IMG/VR virus record: IMGVR_UViG_3300010400_000024
Span: 1 to 56,899 of that record
DNA from: a virus
Length of the DNA stretch: 56,899 nucleotides
Direction: 5' to 3' (one strand)
This document shows, piece by piece, positions 44,040 through 49,982 of the stretch. The notes under the pieces were generated by a model. It saw nothing but the letters and a program-made list of their open reading frames with translations. It searched no databases and was not told the origin of the DNA. Both the position numbers and the translations under genes were made by a program. The number at the start of each line of letters is the position of its first letter. Within the stretch, counting starts at the first letter, position 1.

Positions 44040-44097
44040 TAAGCCCCTGAATACTCTCTAACGAAGGGGTCTAAGTTTAGAGCGTTACAGGGGCTTA
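44040..44097 (-). ncRNA. Hairpin within the late operon
   Basis: TAAGCCCCTG (44040-44049) pairs with CAGGGGCTTA (44088-44097), and CTCTAA/TTAGAG form a second helix inside. It sits in the 85-nt gap between two late genes and could be a partial terminator or RNA processing site. No U-tract in the leftward direction. Confidence 0.45.
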
Positions 44098-44109
44098 TCG
44101 TTGTAAGTG

Positions 44110-44664
44110 TTAACCAGCTTTCAGCGTAGGCGTAACCTTCTCCGTATCACCGTTAGCAAACGTCCTCAATGCTGCTGTGTCACCAGCACAATACAACTGA
44201 CCAGCATTTAGTGTAGAACCGTCCGTAAGCACCCAACTATTCGCACCGTTCGGGTTAGGCGCCCCCGAGAATGCACCAAACGTCGTCTGATCTGATGTAG
44301 CTGACTGACCACCAGTAGAGAACGTGTTATCGAACGTCGAAGCAAGCCAGTCAATAGCGCCCTGTGCAATCGACTTAGCGATTGTCTGCCTTGCGTACCC
44401 TGACGCAGTAGTCGAACCAATCTCGTTAACGTTGCTTCCTGAGACTGTAGCACTCCACACTGAGTTACGGGCCATGTTAGAACCAGACCCCACAACTGTC
44501 GTACTCAACGCGAGTGTCCACGATGCAGGCGGTGTAATCGTGCCTGAAGCACCAAGCACGTAGTCCGTTACAAGCTGACTAAGCCTCTGGAACGCAATAA
44601 CAGCATTCTTCTCAGCATGTGCAGGAACTTCTGGTTCATACCTGTGATGTTCATGCATAAACAT
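44110..44664 (-). CDS. Virion surface (tail-fibre-like) protein
   Basis: 184 residues. A helical start (AFQRLSQLVTDYVLG), then LALSTTVVG, a GYARQTIA motif, an ANSWVLTDG strand, LNAGQLYCAGDTAALRTFANGDTEKVTPTLK: the order seen in small phage 'tail fibre'/surface proteins with a GYAR motif. Host-binding or decoration likely. Confidence 0.6.
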   Translation of the reverse strand: MFMHEHHRYEPEVPAHAEKNAVIAFQRLSQLVTDYVLGASGTITPPASWTLALSTTVVGSGSNMARNSVWSATVSGSNVNEIGSTTASGYARQTIAKSIAQGAIDWLASTFDNTFSTGGQSATSDQTTFGAFSGAPNPNGANSWVLTDGSTLNAGQLYCAGDTAALRTFANGDTEKVTPTLKAG

Positions 44665-45098
44665 TATGGCGTCCCTGCCTTATTGTTATCGCCGTCCCAT
44701 TTACTAGCATCTAGCTCACCAGTCTCTGCCATCTTGTAGTTGCTCTCATGCGGCCCACTATCAACAACAGGAGAACTGATATCTCTTACGCTTGCAGCAA
44801 CTTGCTGAACACTAACCAAATCCCCAACACCGTGTTCGCTAATCGCACTATCAACAGCGGCAGTAATATCCTCTTTTGTAGCAACTTGCGACTCGTTAAA
44901 GTTAATCGGGTGTTCATCGTACTTGAGGACTTTGGCAATACGCTCGGCAGGCCCCATATCCGGGTTAGTCTGTTGAGCCTTCTCACCACTTTTAGCCCTA
45001 CGATGATGTTCGCTGATAGCACTAATAGCTTCAGCGTCATCTTCATAAGCGGCAACACTATGATTGCCAGTCTCGTAGATAATCTCGTAGTACTTCAA
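44664..45098 (-). CDS. Hypothetical late protein (144 aa)
   Basis: 144 residues; begins with YYEIIYETGNHSVAAYEDDAEAISAISEHHRRAKSG, a domain often found in actinophage late genes. TTG start supported by GGAGG, overlapping the previous stop (TTGA). Function unknown. Confidence 0.58.
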   Translation of the reverse strand: MKYYEIIYETGNHSVAAYEDDAEAISAISEHHRRAKSGEKAQQTNPDMGPAERIAKVLKYDEHPINFNESQVATKEDITAAVDSAISEHGVGDLVSVQQVAASVRDISSPVVDSGPHESNYKMAETGELDASKWDGDNNKAGTP

Positions 45099-45484
45099 CC
45101 TTGAACCTCCTTCGACGGTATCGGAGAACTTTCAAACAAAGCACTTTCGTGTTCTTCACTCATAACCATATCTGTTAACGCAATAATGCCGTAAGCAGCA
45201 AAACGATTAGCCGCTTCTGGCGTACACCACCTACCGCTTAATGCCAAATGCAAATGCTCTTGAGCGGTATGCGTCTTAGCGTGGTCAAGCCTCCACTTAA
45301 GTCTATCCTCACCAGCCATCACCAACTCCGCACTATTTCTAAAGTTGCGGTCGCGCTGAGATTGATAAACGTCGCCACAGATGCAGCAACCAGCATGAGG
45401 CTTATTGATGTCAAAGTTGTGATTCTTTTGCAGGTGATAACCACCCGCAGCGCCAACAAGATACAAATGGCGCGGTCTACTCAT
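45095..45484 (-). CDS. Zinc-finger-like late protein (129 aa)
   Basis: 129 residues with CCICGDV and two histidines in DHAKTHT spaced as in a C2H2 zinc finger, then a helical half. Function unknown. Confidence 0.55.
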   Translation of the reverse strand: MSRPRHLYLVGAAGGYHLQKNHNFDINKPHAGCCICGDVYQSQRDRNFRNSAELVMAGEDRLKWRLDHAKTHTAQEHLHLALSGRWCTPEAANRFAAYGIIALTDMVMSEEHESALFESSPIPSKEVQG

Positions 45485-45485
45485 A

Positions 45486-45827
45486 TTACTCAGTTGCCTT
45501 ACTCAGTGATTTAATGAGACGATCAATTTCATCTTCATCACCCTTAGCTTCGGCAGCTTTCATAGCCACGCTGAATATCCACTTACTCAAGTCTTTCCGA
45601 ACTGCGTCAGATTCGGAGTGATTAATGAGATACTTGATCTGCTTACCAGCATCAGGAACAAGCTCGATCAAACGTTTAGCAGCTTTCTCAGCAGTTTCTT
45701 GATCTGGCTCCGCGTTTTTAAACTCATCTGTTAGAGCTTCACGATAGATAGCCAACTCTGAGAGTTCTTTTTCTACTTGATCTTTGTATGCAAGCAACGC
45801 CGCTTCGTTATCTTGCGGGTTATCCAT
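45486..45827 (-). CDS. Possible small terminase subunit (113 aa)
   Basis: 113 residues, all helical. LIELVPDAGKQIKYLINHSESDAVRKDLSKWIFSVAM resembles the helical repeat of small terminases, but it lies seven kb from the large subunit and no HTH is clear, so the call is weak. First gene of the late operon; start at ATG 45827 (GAAGG upstream) rather than the longer frame. Confidence 0.42.
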   Translation of the reverse strand: MDNPQDNEAALLAYKDQVEKELSELAIYREALTDEFKNAEPDQETAEKAAKRLIELVPDAGKQIKYLINHSESDAVRKDLSKWIFSVAMKAAEAKGDEDEIDRLIKSLSKATE

Positions 45828-45866
45828 TATAACCTTCTTTCGATGGTTATGTAGCTTAACATGACG

Positions 45867-45896
45867 AGTATACAAGGTCTTTAGACTTAGTGCCAG
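45867..45896 (-). promoter_or_regulatory. Candidate late promoter
   Basis: On the minus strand CTGGCA (45896-45891), 18 nt, TATACT (45872-45867), about 40 nt before the first late gene. The -35 is weaker than in the right-arm promoters, fitting a late promoter that needs an activator. The divergent gap 45828-46069 also holds a small ATCTC/GAGAT hairpin. Confidence 0.38.
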
Positions 45897-46069
45897 CTAA
45901 CACATTCTTTAATATGGCTTGGTGGGATGCCCATTAGTGGCAATTGATACAGGAGGTTAAATCTCTTACGCGAGATACGGGGTAACGGTGCCCTGGATCG
46001 GCGCTCGTTTGCTTTAGAGTGCCTAGTGCAAGTCCGATGAACGTTTAACCCGAATGGAGGTCACGCCCG

Positions 46070-46357
46070 ATGCGCGCCAACCTAACGCACGACAGCGATG
46101 GATATCGCATCACCTCGACACGCAAAGTCGGAGGTACTCGACCAACACGCGACCGTTGCATCGCACTAACTGATTGTGTGTGCTATGATGCCGATGGTAA
46201 CGTAATCCGCACTATCCCTCGCACCGCGACTCTCAACCGCACCGCTCGCAAGTCTACACGCACTCCTGTCGAATCGACTGTGCAGCCTACACGCTACGAT
46301 TCGCGCAAGGATATCATCCTCGCCGCTACACTCGGAACGATCCACTCGGAGGTCTAG
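46070..46357 (+). CDS. Hypothetical basic protein (95 aa), GC-richer
   Basis: 95 residues, many Arg and Thr, one C-V-C group. GGAGGTC ribosome site. Base and codon use (many CGC, ACC, CTC) differ from neighbours, so it may have been acquired separately. Function unknown. Confidence 0.55.
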   Translation: MRANLTHDSDGYRITSTRKVGGTRPTRDRCIALTDCVCYDADGNVIRTIPRTATLNRTARKSTRTPVESTVQPTRYDSRKDIILAATLGTIHSEV

Positions 46358-46423
46358 CATCGAGAGCAACGTTACGAAACACGGTAACGTTACTCTGTGT
46401 GCTACCAACGAACGGAGGTGAAC

Positions 46424-46534
46424 ATGGATACATTCTTGTTCTGGTACATTCCATACCTAGATACCATCACACCGCGTATCTTTGAATGGATCTACTATCC
46501 GCTGCACAACAGTACACTGTTCCTACCGTTCTAA
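46424..46534 (+). CDS. Small aromatic-rich protein (36 aa)
   Basis: 36 residues with many Tyr, Phe and Trp, probably membrane-associated. A perfect GGAGGTGA precedes its ATG, arguing strongly for translation. Function unknown. Confidence 0.55.
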   Translation: MDTFLFWYIPYLDTITPRIFEWIYYPLHNSTLFLPF

Positions 46535-46547
46535 CCGAAAGGAAAGC

Positions 46548-46685
46548 ATGACGTTCCACGCTTTCAAAGGATGCGTCGCTTACGAGCTTCAAGTTGGTAA
46601 GCTAGTGTTCCAACTGTTCTACCAGAAGCAAAAGTATTTGCGCCGCTTCCATGTATGGGTTGACAGTTACGGAAGTTGGCGCTAG
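46548..46685 (+). CDS. Hypothetical basic protein (45 aa)
   Basis: 45 residues, aromatic and basic (FYQKQKYLRRFHVW). ATG 46548 with AAAGGAAAG upstream. Its last codons contain the -35 of the next promoter. Confidence 0.5.
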   Translation: MTFHAFKGCVAYELQVGKLVFQLFYQKQKYLRRFHVWVDSYGSWR

Positions 46686-46688
46686 AAT
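46660..46688 (+). promoter_or_regulatory. Promoter TTGACA-N17-TAGAAT
   Basis: Near-consensus, overlaps the end of the upstream gene; expected start near 46695, followed by the zinc protein at 46717. Confidence 0.65.
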
Positions 46689-46716
46689 ACCTAAAACAAC
46701 GAACGAGAAAGGAACA

Positions 46717-46917
46717 ATGCCAAGCAAAGACAAAACACCCAACCGCACCTTGTCAGTTAACCTTGACAAGAGATGCGATTACACCAACTGTGCCGAGCAT
46801 GGTACTGTTAGCCGCACCATGCCGAACGGTACAACTAGAACACGCTGCATTGAACACCTAAACACCAAGCGAATCGACCCGAACGCCTACTTGCTCAAGT
46901 TTCTAAACCTCGCTTAA
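46717..46917 (+). CDS. Small zinc-finger-like protein (66 aa)
   Basis: 66 residues with C-D-Y-T-N-C, then C-I-E-H, a C-x4-C...C-x2-H zinc pattern. ATG 46717 with GAAAGGAA. Promoter just upstream. Confidence 0.58.
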   Translation: MPSKDKTPNRTLSVNLDKRCDYTNCAEHGTVSRTMPNGTTRTRCIEHLNTKRIDPNAYLLKFLNLA

Positions 46918-47328
46918 CAAAATCATAAGGGATTACGGAAGGGAGGTTAGATAAACCGAATATATCTTGGCTTAAGGCCGAATATATTAGTTAAACGTGC
47001 GGTTTTTACTTGACCGCTCAACATTATAACTAAAAAGGGGTAAACTTTACAACTTCATCATAAGTAAGTGCGCCGCTAGGCCGCATGGCTCCATCAGTTT
47101 ATGCAGTTTAGCAGTTATGAAGAAGGTTTTGCTTTCTAATAGTTACCAATCGGCCTATATATACGGTTTTATCGGGATTACGGAGCTAAGGGATTACTTA
47201 CTAATAGATACTAATCCATATACTACGTAATACACCTAAAGAACTCGACTCGTTAATATGCATAACGAGGTTTACAATCGAACGCCTGTTCCCCTAGCCG
47301 TAACTACGATTGCACAGAAAGGCCGGAT
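46918..47328 (+). other. Gene-free AT-rich region with short repeats
   Basis: No convincing gene in 410 nt. Direct repeats: CCGAATATAT twice near 46957 and 46978; GGGATTACGGA twice near 46930 and 47173, with a third partial GGGATTAC after it; TACTAAT twice near 47200. Inverted repeats: GCGGT/ACCGC near 47000 and CTCGTTA/TAACGAG near 47250. Such iterated AT-rich sequence could be an origin or a control region; neither is proven. Confidence 0.4.
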
Positions 47329-47415
47329 ATGCTAATCAGCTTTATCCCACTTACCATTATCTCTGTAGTCTGCATAATGATCCAACTCGTAGGGATCATT
47401 AGGAAGTCTACTTGA
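47329..47415 (+). CDS. Membrane microprotein (28 aa)
   Basis: 28 residues forming one hydrophobic helix with a basic end (IIRKST). GAAAGG upstream of ATG. The stop codon lies inside the next promoter's -35. Part of the frame forms a TAATGATCC/GGATCATTA hairpin. Coding status moderate. Confidence 0.4.
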   Translation: MLISFIPLTIISVVCIMIQLVGIIRKST

Positions 47416-47440
47416 CACCGATAGGAAGGGATGGTATGCT
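47412..47440 (+). promoter_or_regulatory. Promoter TTGACA-N17-TATGCT, apparently leaderless
   Basis: Ends 6 nt before an ATG at 47447. With a usual start 6-7 nt after the -10 box, the mRNA would begin at or next to the AUG, giving a leaderless message as is common in actinobacteria. Confidence 0.65.
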
Positions 47441-47446
47441 TTGTCT

Positions 47447-47638
47447 ATGAAAGAAATCAAGGCAGATGAGCATTACACGTACACCGATCTTATCGGTTGC
47501 ACAGTAACAGGAGCCGATACGATTAACTTGACATTGAAGCATCCCGATGGTAGAGTGTTTACCGTTGAAACCATCGACGATGGTTACGGATGGTCAGGCT
47601 TTAGTGTAATTCAAGTCGAAGGGAAGGAGGTGAATTAA
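47447..47638 (+). CDS. Hypothetical protein (63 aa), probably leaderless
   Basis: 63 residues, beta-rich, acidic. No ribosome site is seen, fitting a leaderless transcript. Its end carries the AAGGAGGTGA of the next gene. A second TTGACA-N17-TAGAGT lies inside (47528-47556). Confidence 0.58.
   Translation: MKEIKADEHYTYTDLIGCTVTGADTINLTLKHPDGRVFTVETIDDGYGWSGFSVIQVEGKEVN
47528..47556 (+). promoter_or_regulatory. Possible internal promoter TTGACA-N17-TAGAGT
   Basis: Same spacing as the other promoters, inside the 63-residue gene; could boost the gene at 47640. May be chance. Confidence 0.35.
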
Positions 47639-47639
47639 C

Positions 47640-47936
47640 ATGGAGAATTTGACAGCAGCCGATATTACTGCTATTCTTGCGAATAGTCGTAATCGTGGTG
47701 GACAGGATCAGTTCCTTAAGGAGTTCGCCTCCTCAGAGGATATGTATCGTATCCTGAACGAGGTTCCTCAGTTTGCTGGTAAGACTAAGGAGCAGCTCGT
47801 TAGCATCAAGAATCAGCTTACGATGAAGGCTAAGAAGGCTGAGCTTACTAACATCAAGCTGGTCAAGAACGGCGATGCTATCCTGATCGTGAACACGGAT
47901 AAGCTCGTGATGGAGTCAGACGAAGACTCTGAATAA
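47640..47936 (+). CDS. Hypothetical protein (98 aa), paralog of 55698
   Basis: 98 residues, helical first half (ITAILANSRNRGGQDQFLKEF), then AGKTKEQLVSIKNQL, and a final strand with an acidic tail. The same plan appears in the protein at 55698-56057 (IQALLSKQKSRGDYDADLRDF; AGKRAKQVKTGFD; YLINTALLGSEEDE). Optimal AAGGAGGTGA ribosome site and codon use (AAG, CTC, ATC) suggest high expression. Function unknown. Confidence 0.65.
   Translation: MENLTAADITAILANSRNRGGQDQFLKEFASSEDMYRILNEVPQFAGKTKEQLVSIKNQLTMKAKKAELTNIKLVKNGDAILIVNTDKLVMESDEDSE
47649..47677 (+). promoter_or_regulatory. Possible internal promoter TTGACA-N17-TATTCT
   Basis: Lies in the first codons of the gene at 47640; might drive the structured RNA at 47954 and genes after it. 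Uncertain. Confidence 0.35.
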
Positions 47937-47953
47937 CGCAACAAGGCAAGGCT

Positions 47954-48059
47954 TTAGTTAGCTTGCCTAGAGTAGTAAGGCTATAGGTATGGGAGTTTCT
48001 CTACAACCCTAACTCCCTCAGTGTAGAGTATGCCTTACTACTCTAGGAAGGCTAACTAA
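47954..48059 (+). ncRNA. Structured RNA with H-type pseudoknot
   Basis: Outer helix TTAGTTAGCTT/AGGCTAACTAA (47954-47964, 48049-48059), one G-A mismatch, then a perfect 16-bp helix CCTAGAGTAGTAAGGC/GCCTTACTACTCTAGG (47966-47981, 48032-48047). Inside, GGGAGTT (47991) pairs with AACTCCC (48011) while CTCTACA (47999) pairs with TGTAGAG (48022), interleaved: a 7+7 bp H-type pseudoknot. No meaningful reading frame. The next gene's ribosome site follows at once. Confidence 0.65.
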
Positions 48060-48068
48060 GGAGGAATA

Positions 48069-48335
48069 ATGGATAACGAAATGATGCCCTCATACGTGTA
48101 CAACGAACACGATGATGAGCATACAGTTAAAGGCCCGAAGCCTATCCCTGAAGGGATGCATGAGTGCGATGGCTGTAATGGGTCAGGAGTTTACTACGGT
48201 AAAGGTGCTGTAGTGAATGGTAAGTTTGTCGGCTTTACTGGTAAGTGCTACCGTTGTGGTGGCAAAGGCCACCAAGATGATAAAGACCTGAAGCGTAATC
48301 GGTATTACGACAATCACGTAAGGAAGGTGTGGTAA
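48069..48335 (+). CDS. DnaJ-type zinc-finger protein (88 aa)
   Basis: 88 residues containing two C-x-x-C-x-G-x-G motifs (CDGCNGSG and CYRCGGKG), the DnaJ central zinc domain. No J domain is present. May act as a small chaperone-like or RNA-binding protein. AAGGAGG upstream. Confidence 0.65.
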   Translation: MDNEMMPSYVYNEHDDEHTVKGPKPIPEGMHECDGCNGSGVYYGKGAVVNGKFVGFTGKCYRCGGKGHQDDKDLKRNRYYDNHVRKVW

Positions 48336-48553
48336 TGGATATCGTAACAGAAGATGGAGTGAAGTTGAAGGAAGGTGACAGGGCTTACGATTACTACAAC
48401 ATGAAGCCCGGTTACATTAAGCCTAACAGTATAACAATGGCACCAGATGCATGGTTCGACTTTGTGCATGATGATGGTTCGACCGATTTGCTTAACGGGC
48501 AAAGGATTTGTAGTGTAGAGTTTGCTAAGCGTAGAAGGTTTAAGGACGCATGA
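48335..48553 (+). CDS. Hypothetical protein (72 aa)
   Basis: 72 residues, beta-rich, with DGVKLKEGDRAYDYYNMKPG (KOW/SH3-like look). TAATG overlap with the gene before, ATGA with the gene after. Confidence 0.58.
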   Translation: MDIVTEDGVKLKEGDRAYDYYNMKPGYIKPNSITMAPDAWFDFVHDDGSTDLLNGQRICSVEFAKRRRFKDA

Positions 48554-48759
48554 GTGGAGTTATCGACACCGACGGCACACAGTGGGAACGTTGTAACGGT
48601 TGCGGTGAGTTCGTGAACATGGACGACTTGCGCTACGAGCAGCCGAGTGAGAAGTTTAAGTACGGTAGGGACTTGTGCATTAAGTGTATTACTGAGACAA
48701 GCATAGCCGTTAAAAAATCCTACTTGACAGATAAGGGTTTACGTGCTATGCTTCTCTAA
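48550..48759 (+). CDS. Small zinc-ribbon protein (69 aa)
   Basis: 69 residues with CNGCGEFV and CIKC: a complete four-cysteine zinc ribbon. ATGA overlap upstream. The last codons contain a promoter (48724). Confidence 0.62.
   Translation: MSGVIDTDGTQWERCNGCGEFVNMDDLRYEQPSEKFKYGRDLCIKCITETSIAVKKSYLTDKGLRAMLL
48724..48752 (+). promoter_or_regulatory. Promoter TTGACA-N17-TATGCT
   Basis: Identical -35 and -10 boxes to the promoter at 47412. Expected start near 48759; it would drive the gene at 48786 and the RNA cluster at 49.0-49.95 kb. Confidence 0.6.
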
Positions 48760-48785
48760 GTAATCCAACCGGGAGGTAAGAGCAA

Positions 48786-49025
48786 ATGCAGGGAGTATAC
48801 GTAAGAGCTAGAAGGGTAGCAACTAAGAAGGCACTAAAAGAGGCAGTTGCGGAGAACTCGCACGTTGTCGCACTTGAGGCTACTAGCCTCTTTGGTAACG
48901 AGTACGACGGCTTCCTGTTTCAGGCACCTAACGGAGTTTACAACGTTGTCGGGCCTTGTCCTCACACAAACAGGAAGTGGTACGCAACGATCACAGTGAA
49001 GGATGGCGACGTTAAAGTCAAATAG
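48786..49025 (+). CDS. Hypothetical protein (79 aa)
   Basis: 79 residues; basic helical start then a small beta domain (GVYNVVGPCPHTNRKWYATITVKDG). GGGAGGT upstream. Function unknown. Confidence 0.6.
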   Translation: MQGVYVRARRVATKKALKEAVAENSHVVALEATSLFGNEYDGFLFQAPNGVYNVVGPCPHTNRKWYATITVKDGDVKVK

Positions 49026-49143
49026 CACTCACAGGCATAAGTGGGTGGTCACTAGAAAGGTAAGAAACACTGACCACCCACTTATCCGTAAGTGTGAGTG
49101 CGGCGCGATTCAAAGACACCATAGAGGTAGATGGACAAGTTAG
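49003..49143 (+). CDS. Possible small Cys/His protein (46 aa) overlapping a hairpin
   Basis: 46-codon frame starting inside the previous gene; contains HRHKWVV, KCECG and RHHRGRW, a plausible zinc site. GAAGG lies too close to the ATG to be ideal. The frame contains a 9+14 bp inverted repeat (next entry), so it may be coding, RNA, or both. Confidence 0.42.
   Translation: MATLKSNSTHRHKWVVTRKVRNTDHPLIRKCECGAIQRHHRGRWTS
49025..49101 (+). ncRNA. Two-step perfect hairpin
   Basis: GCACTCACA (49025) pairs with TGTGAGTGC (49093-49101), and inside TAAGTGGGTGGTCA (49038-49051) pairs with TGACCACCCACTTA (49071-49084), all without mismatch, separated by a small internal loop. First member of the RNA cluster; no U-tract, so not a simple terminator. 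Confidence 0.5.
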
Positions 49144-49256
49144 CTTGCATAGACTGTAGAGCGCATACCGAGCGAAAGGTGGCACTCATGGAGAGTTGGC
49201 AAAGTCAAGGGGTTCGATTCCCTCCACATTCTCTACAGTCTATGGAGGCTAGTTAG
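49131..49256 (+). CDS. Possible small protein (41 aa) coextensive with an RNA element
   Basis: 41-codon frame with C-I-D-C near its start, preceded by AGAGGT. It covers almost exactly the structured RNA at 49140-49252, whose helix arms form the start and end of the frame. The RNA reading is better supported by the 14-bp perfect helix. Confidence 0.3.
   Translation: MDKLACIDCRAHTERKVALMESWQSQGVRFPPHSLQSMEAS
49140..49252 (+). ncRNA. Structured RNA with tRNA-like T-loop
   Basis: Outer helix TTAGCTT/AGGCTAG (two G-U pairs), a G-G mismatch, then CATAGACTGTAGAG/CTCTACAGTCTATG, 14 bp perfect (49148-49161, 49231-49244). Just before the 3' strand lies GTTCGATTC (49212-49220), the conserved T-loop of tRNAs with a short stem of G-C pairs. 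No anticodon arm or D-arm of normal form is present, so it is not an ordinary tRNA. GCGAAAG occurs in the 5' half. Confidence 0.6.
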
Positions 49257-49266
49257 TCTCTATAAA

Positions 49267-49333
49267 AGAGAAAGTGCGAAAGCGTCGAGAGCTAGGAAAT
49301 CTCGGGGTGTATGGGCCTAGACACACTTTCTCT
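49267..49333 (+). ncRNA. Structured RNA with kissing loops
   Basis: Closing helix AGAGAAAGTG/CACTTTCTCT (49267-49276, 49324-49333). Inside, CGAGA/TCTCG (49286, 49300) and GTG(T)/(A)CAC form two hairpins whose loops contain CTAGG (49292-49296) and CCTAG (49316-49320), able to pair with each other. Confidence 0.5.
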
Positions 49334-49362
49334 AACAACATAATAGCTCACAGTTAAAGGAG

Positions 49363-49390
49363 GATAATAGCATCGGGTAAGGCTATTATC
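49363..49390 (+). ncRNA. Small perfect hairpin
   Basis: GATAATAGC (49363-49371) with GCTATTATC (49382-49390), 10-nt loop, right after an AAAGGAGG sequence for which no clear gene start follows. Confidence 0.42.
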
Positions 49391-49405
49391 GTGCAGACGT
49401 TTTAC

Positions 49406-49566
49406 TAGTCTGCATAAGCTAGTAGGAGCAATTGCATAATAGGACAACAGTATAAAGCCTGCTCTGTCCCGGTAATGGTGAAGCAAACTACCGTAAAAGC
49501 CAGACGGTGTAAGTTGGTAGTTGAAAAGCCGTCATACCTTGCCGTCCTACTAGCTTATGGAGACTA
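49406..49566 (+). ncRNA. Structured multi-branch RNA
   Basis: Outer TAGTCT/AGACTA, G-G mismatch, then CATAAGCTAGTAGGA/TCCTACTAGCTTATG (15 bp; 49413-49427, 49545-49559). Interior can form GGACA/TGTCC, CGGTA/TACCG and GACGG/CCGTC hairpins; AACTACC of the second can alternatively pair with GGTAGTT in the loop of the third, a possible pseudoknot. Confidence 0.58.
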
Positions 49567-49587
49567 ATGAAAGGAGGTTAACGAAAA

Positions 49588-49713
49588 ATGGATAATAGAA
49601 ACCGTAATAACTCATGGGACGCAATTTGGCAGGATGCAGGTAAAGGCTTTAGATGGTTCTGCGGTATCCTGTTGTTTGTACTGTTCATGCATTCATGTGC
49701 AGGTGTAGGCTAA
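49588..49713 (+). CDS. Small membrane protein (41 aa) between RNA elements
   Basis: 41 residues: polar Asn/Arg/Trp start and one membrane helix (about 23-37) ending near a Cys. AAAGGAGG upstream. The only clear gene inside the RNA cluster; a link with the RNAs is possible but unproven. Confidence 0.52.
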   Translation: MDNRNRNNSWDAIWQDAGKGFRWFCGILLFVLFMHSCAGVG

Positions 49714-49864
49714 CTAGTCTGCATAAGCTAACGGGTGATATAGGAACGATAAGCGGGGCGAAAGCCTAGAATCTAGTGTCACTACACACTGGACGTGAAT
49801 CGTTCGCCGGTAGTGCGGAAAGAGGGTAATACGTACCCTCCATCCGTTAGCTTATGGAGGCTAG
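49714..49864 (+). ncRNA. Structured multi-branch RNA
   Basis: Outer CTAGTCT/AGGCTAG, G-G mismatch, then CATAAGCTAACGG/CCGTTAGCTTATG (13 bp; 49722-49734, 49844-49856). Inside: AACGAT/ATCGTT enclosing a GGC-GAAA-GCC tetraloop hairpin, and a perfect GAGGGTA/TACCCTC hairpin (49822-49840). Begins with the same CTAGTCTGCATAAGCTA words as the element at 49406. Confidence 0.58.
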
Positions 49865-49947
49865 TAAAACCTAGTGCTTAAGTGGGCCAGCCCATTAAAG
49901 GGTCAACACTTGTACTAGGACGCATGGATGGCGATAAGCTAGCCTCC
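49856..49947 (+). ncRNA. Structured RNA sharing an arm with its neighbour
   Basis: GGAGGCTAG (49856-49864) pairs perfectly with CTAGCCTCC (49939-49947), enclosing CCTAGT/ACTAGG (49870, 49914-49919) and AAGTG/CACTT. Its 5' arm is also the 3' outer arm of the previous element, so the two folds exclude each other. Confidence 0.5.
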
Positions 49948-49955
49948 AAGAACTT

Positions 49956-49965
49956 TAATCACACA
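49956..49965 (+). promoter_or_regulatory. UTR motif TAATCACACA, copy 2
   Basis: 17 nt before the ATG at 49983, just upstream of its AGGAGA ribosome site. Confidence 0.45.
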
Positions 49966-49982
49966 CAAGCAGGAGAGTTGCT

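Noticed and set aside
49140-49252. An ordinary tRNA gene
   Set aside because: T-loop sequence is present, but no 7-bp acceptor with a D-arm and anticodon arm can be drawn, and the closing helix is 14 bp.
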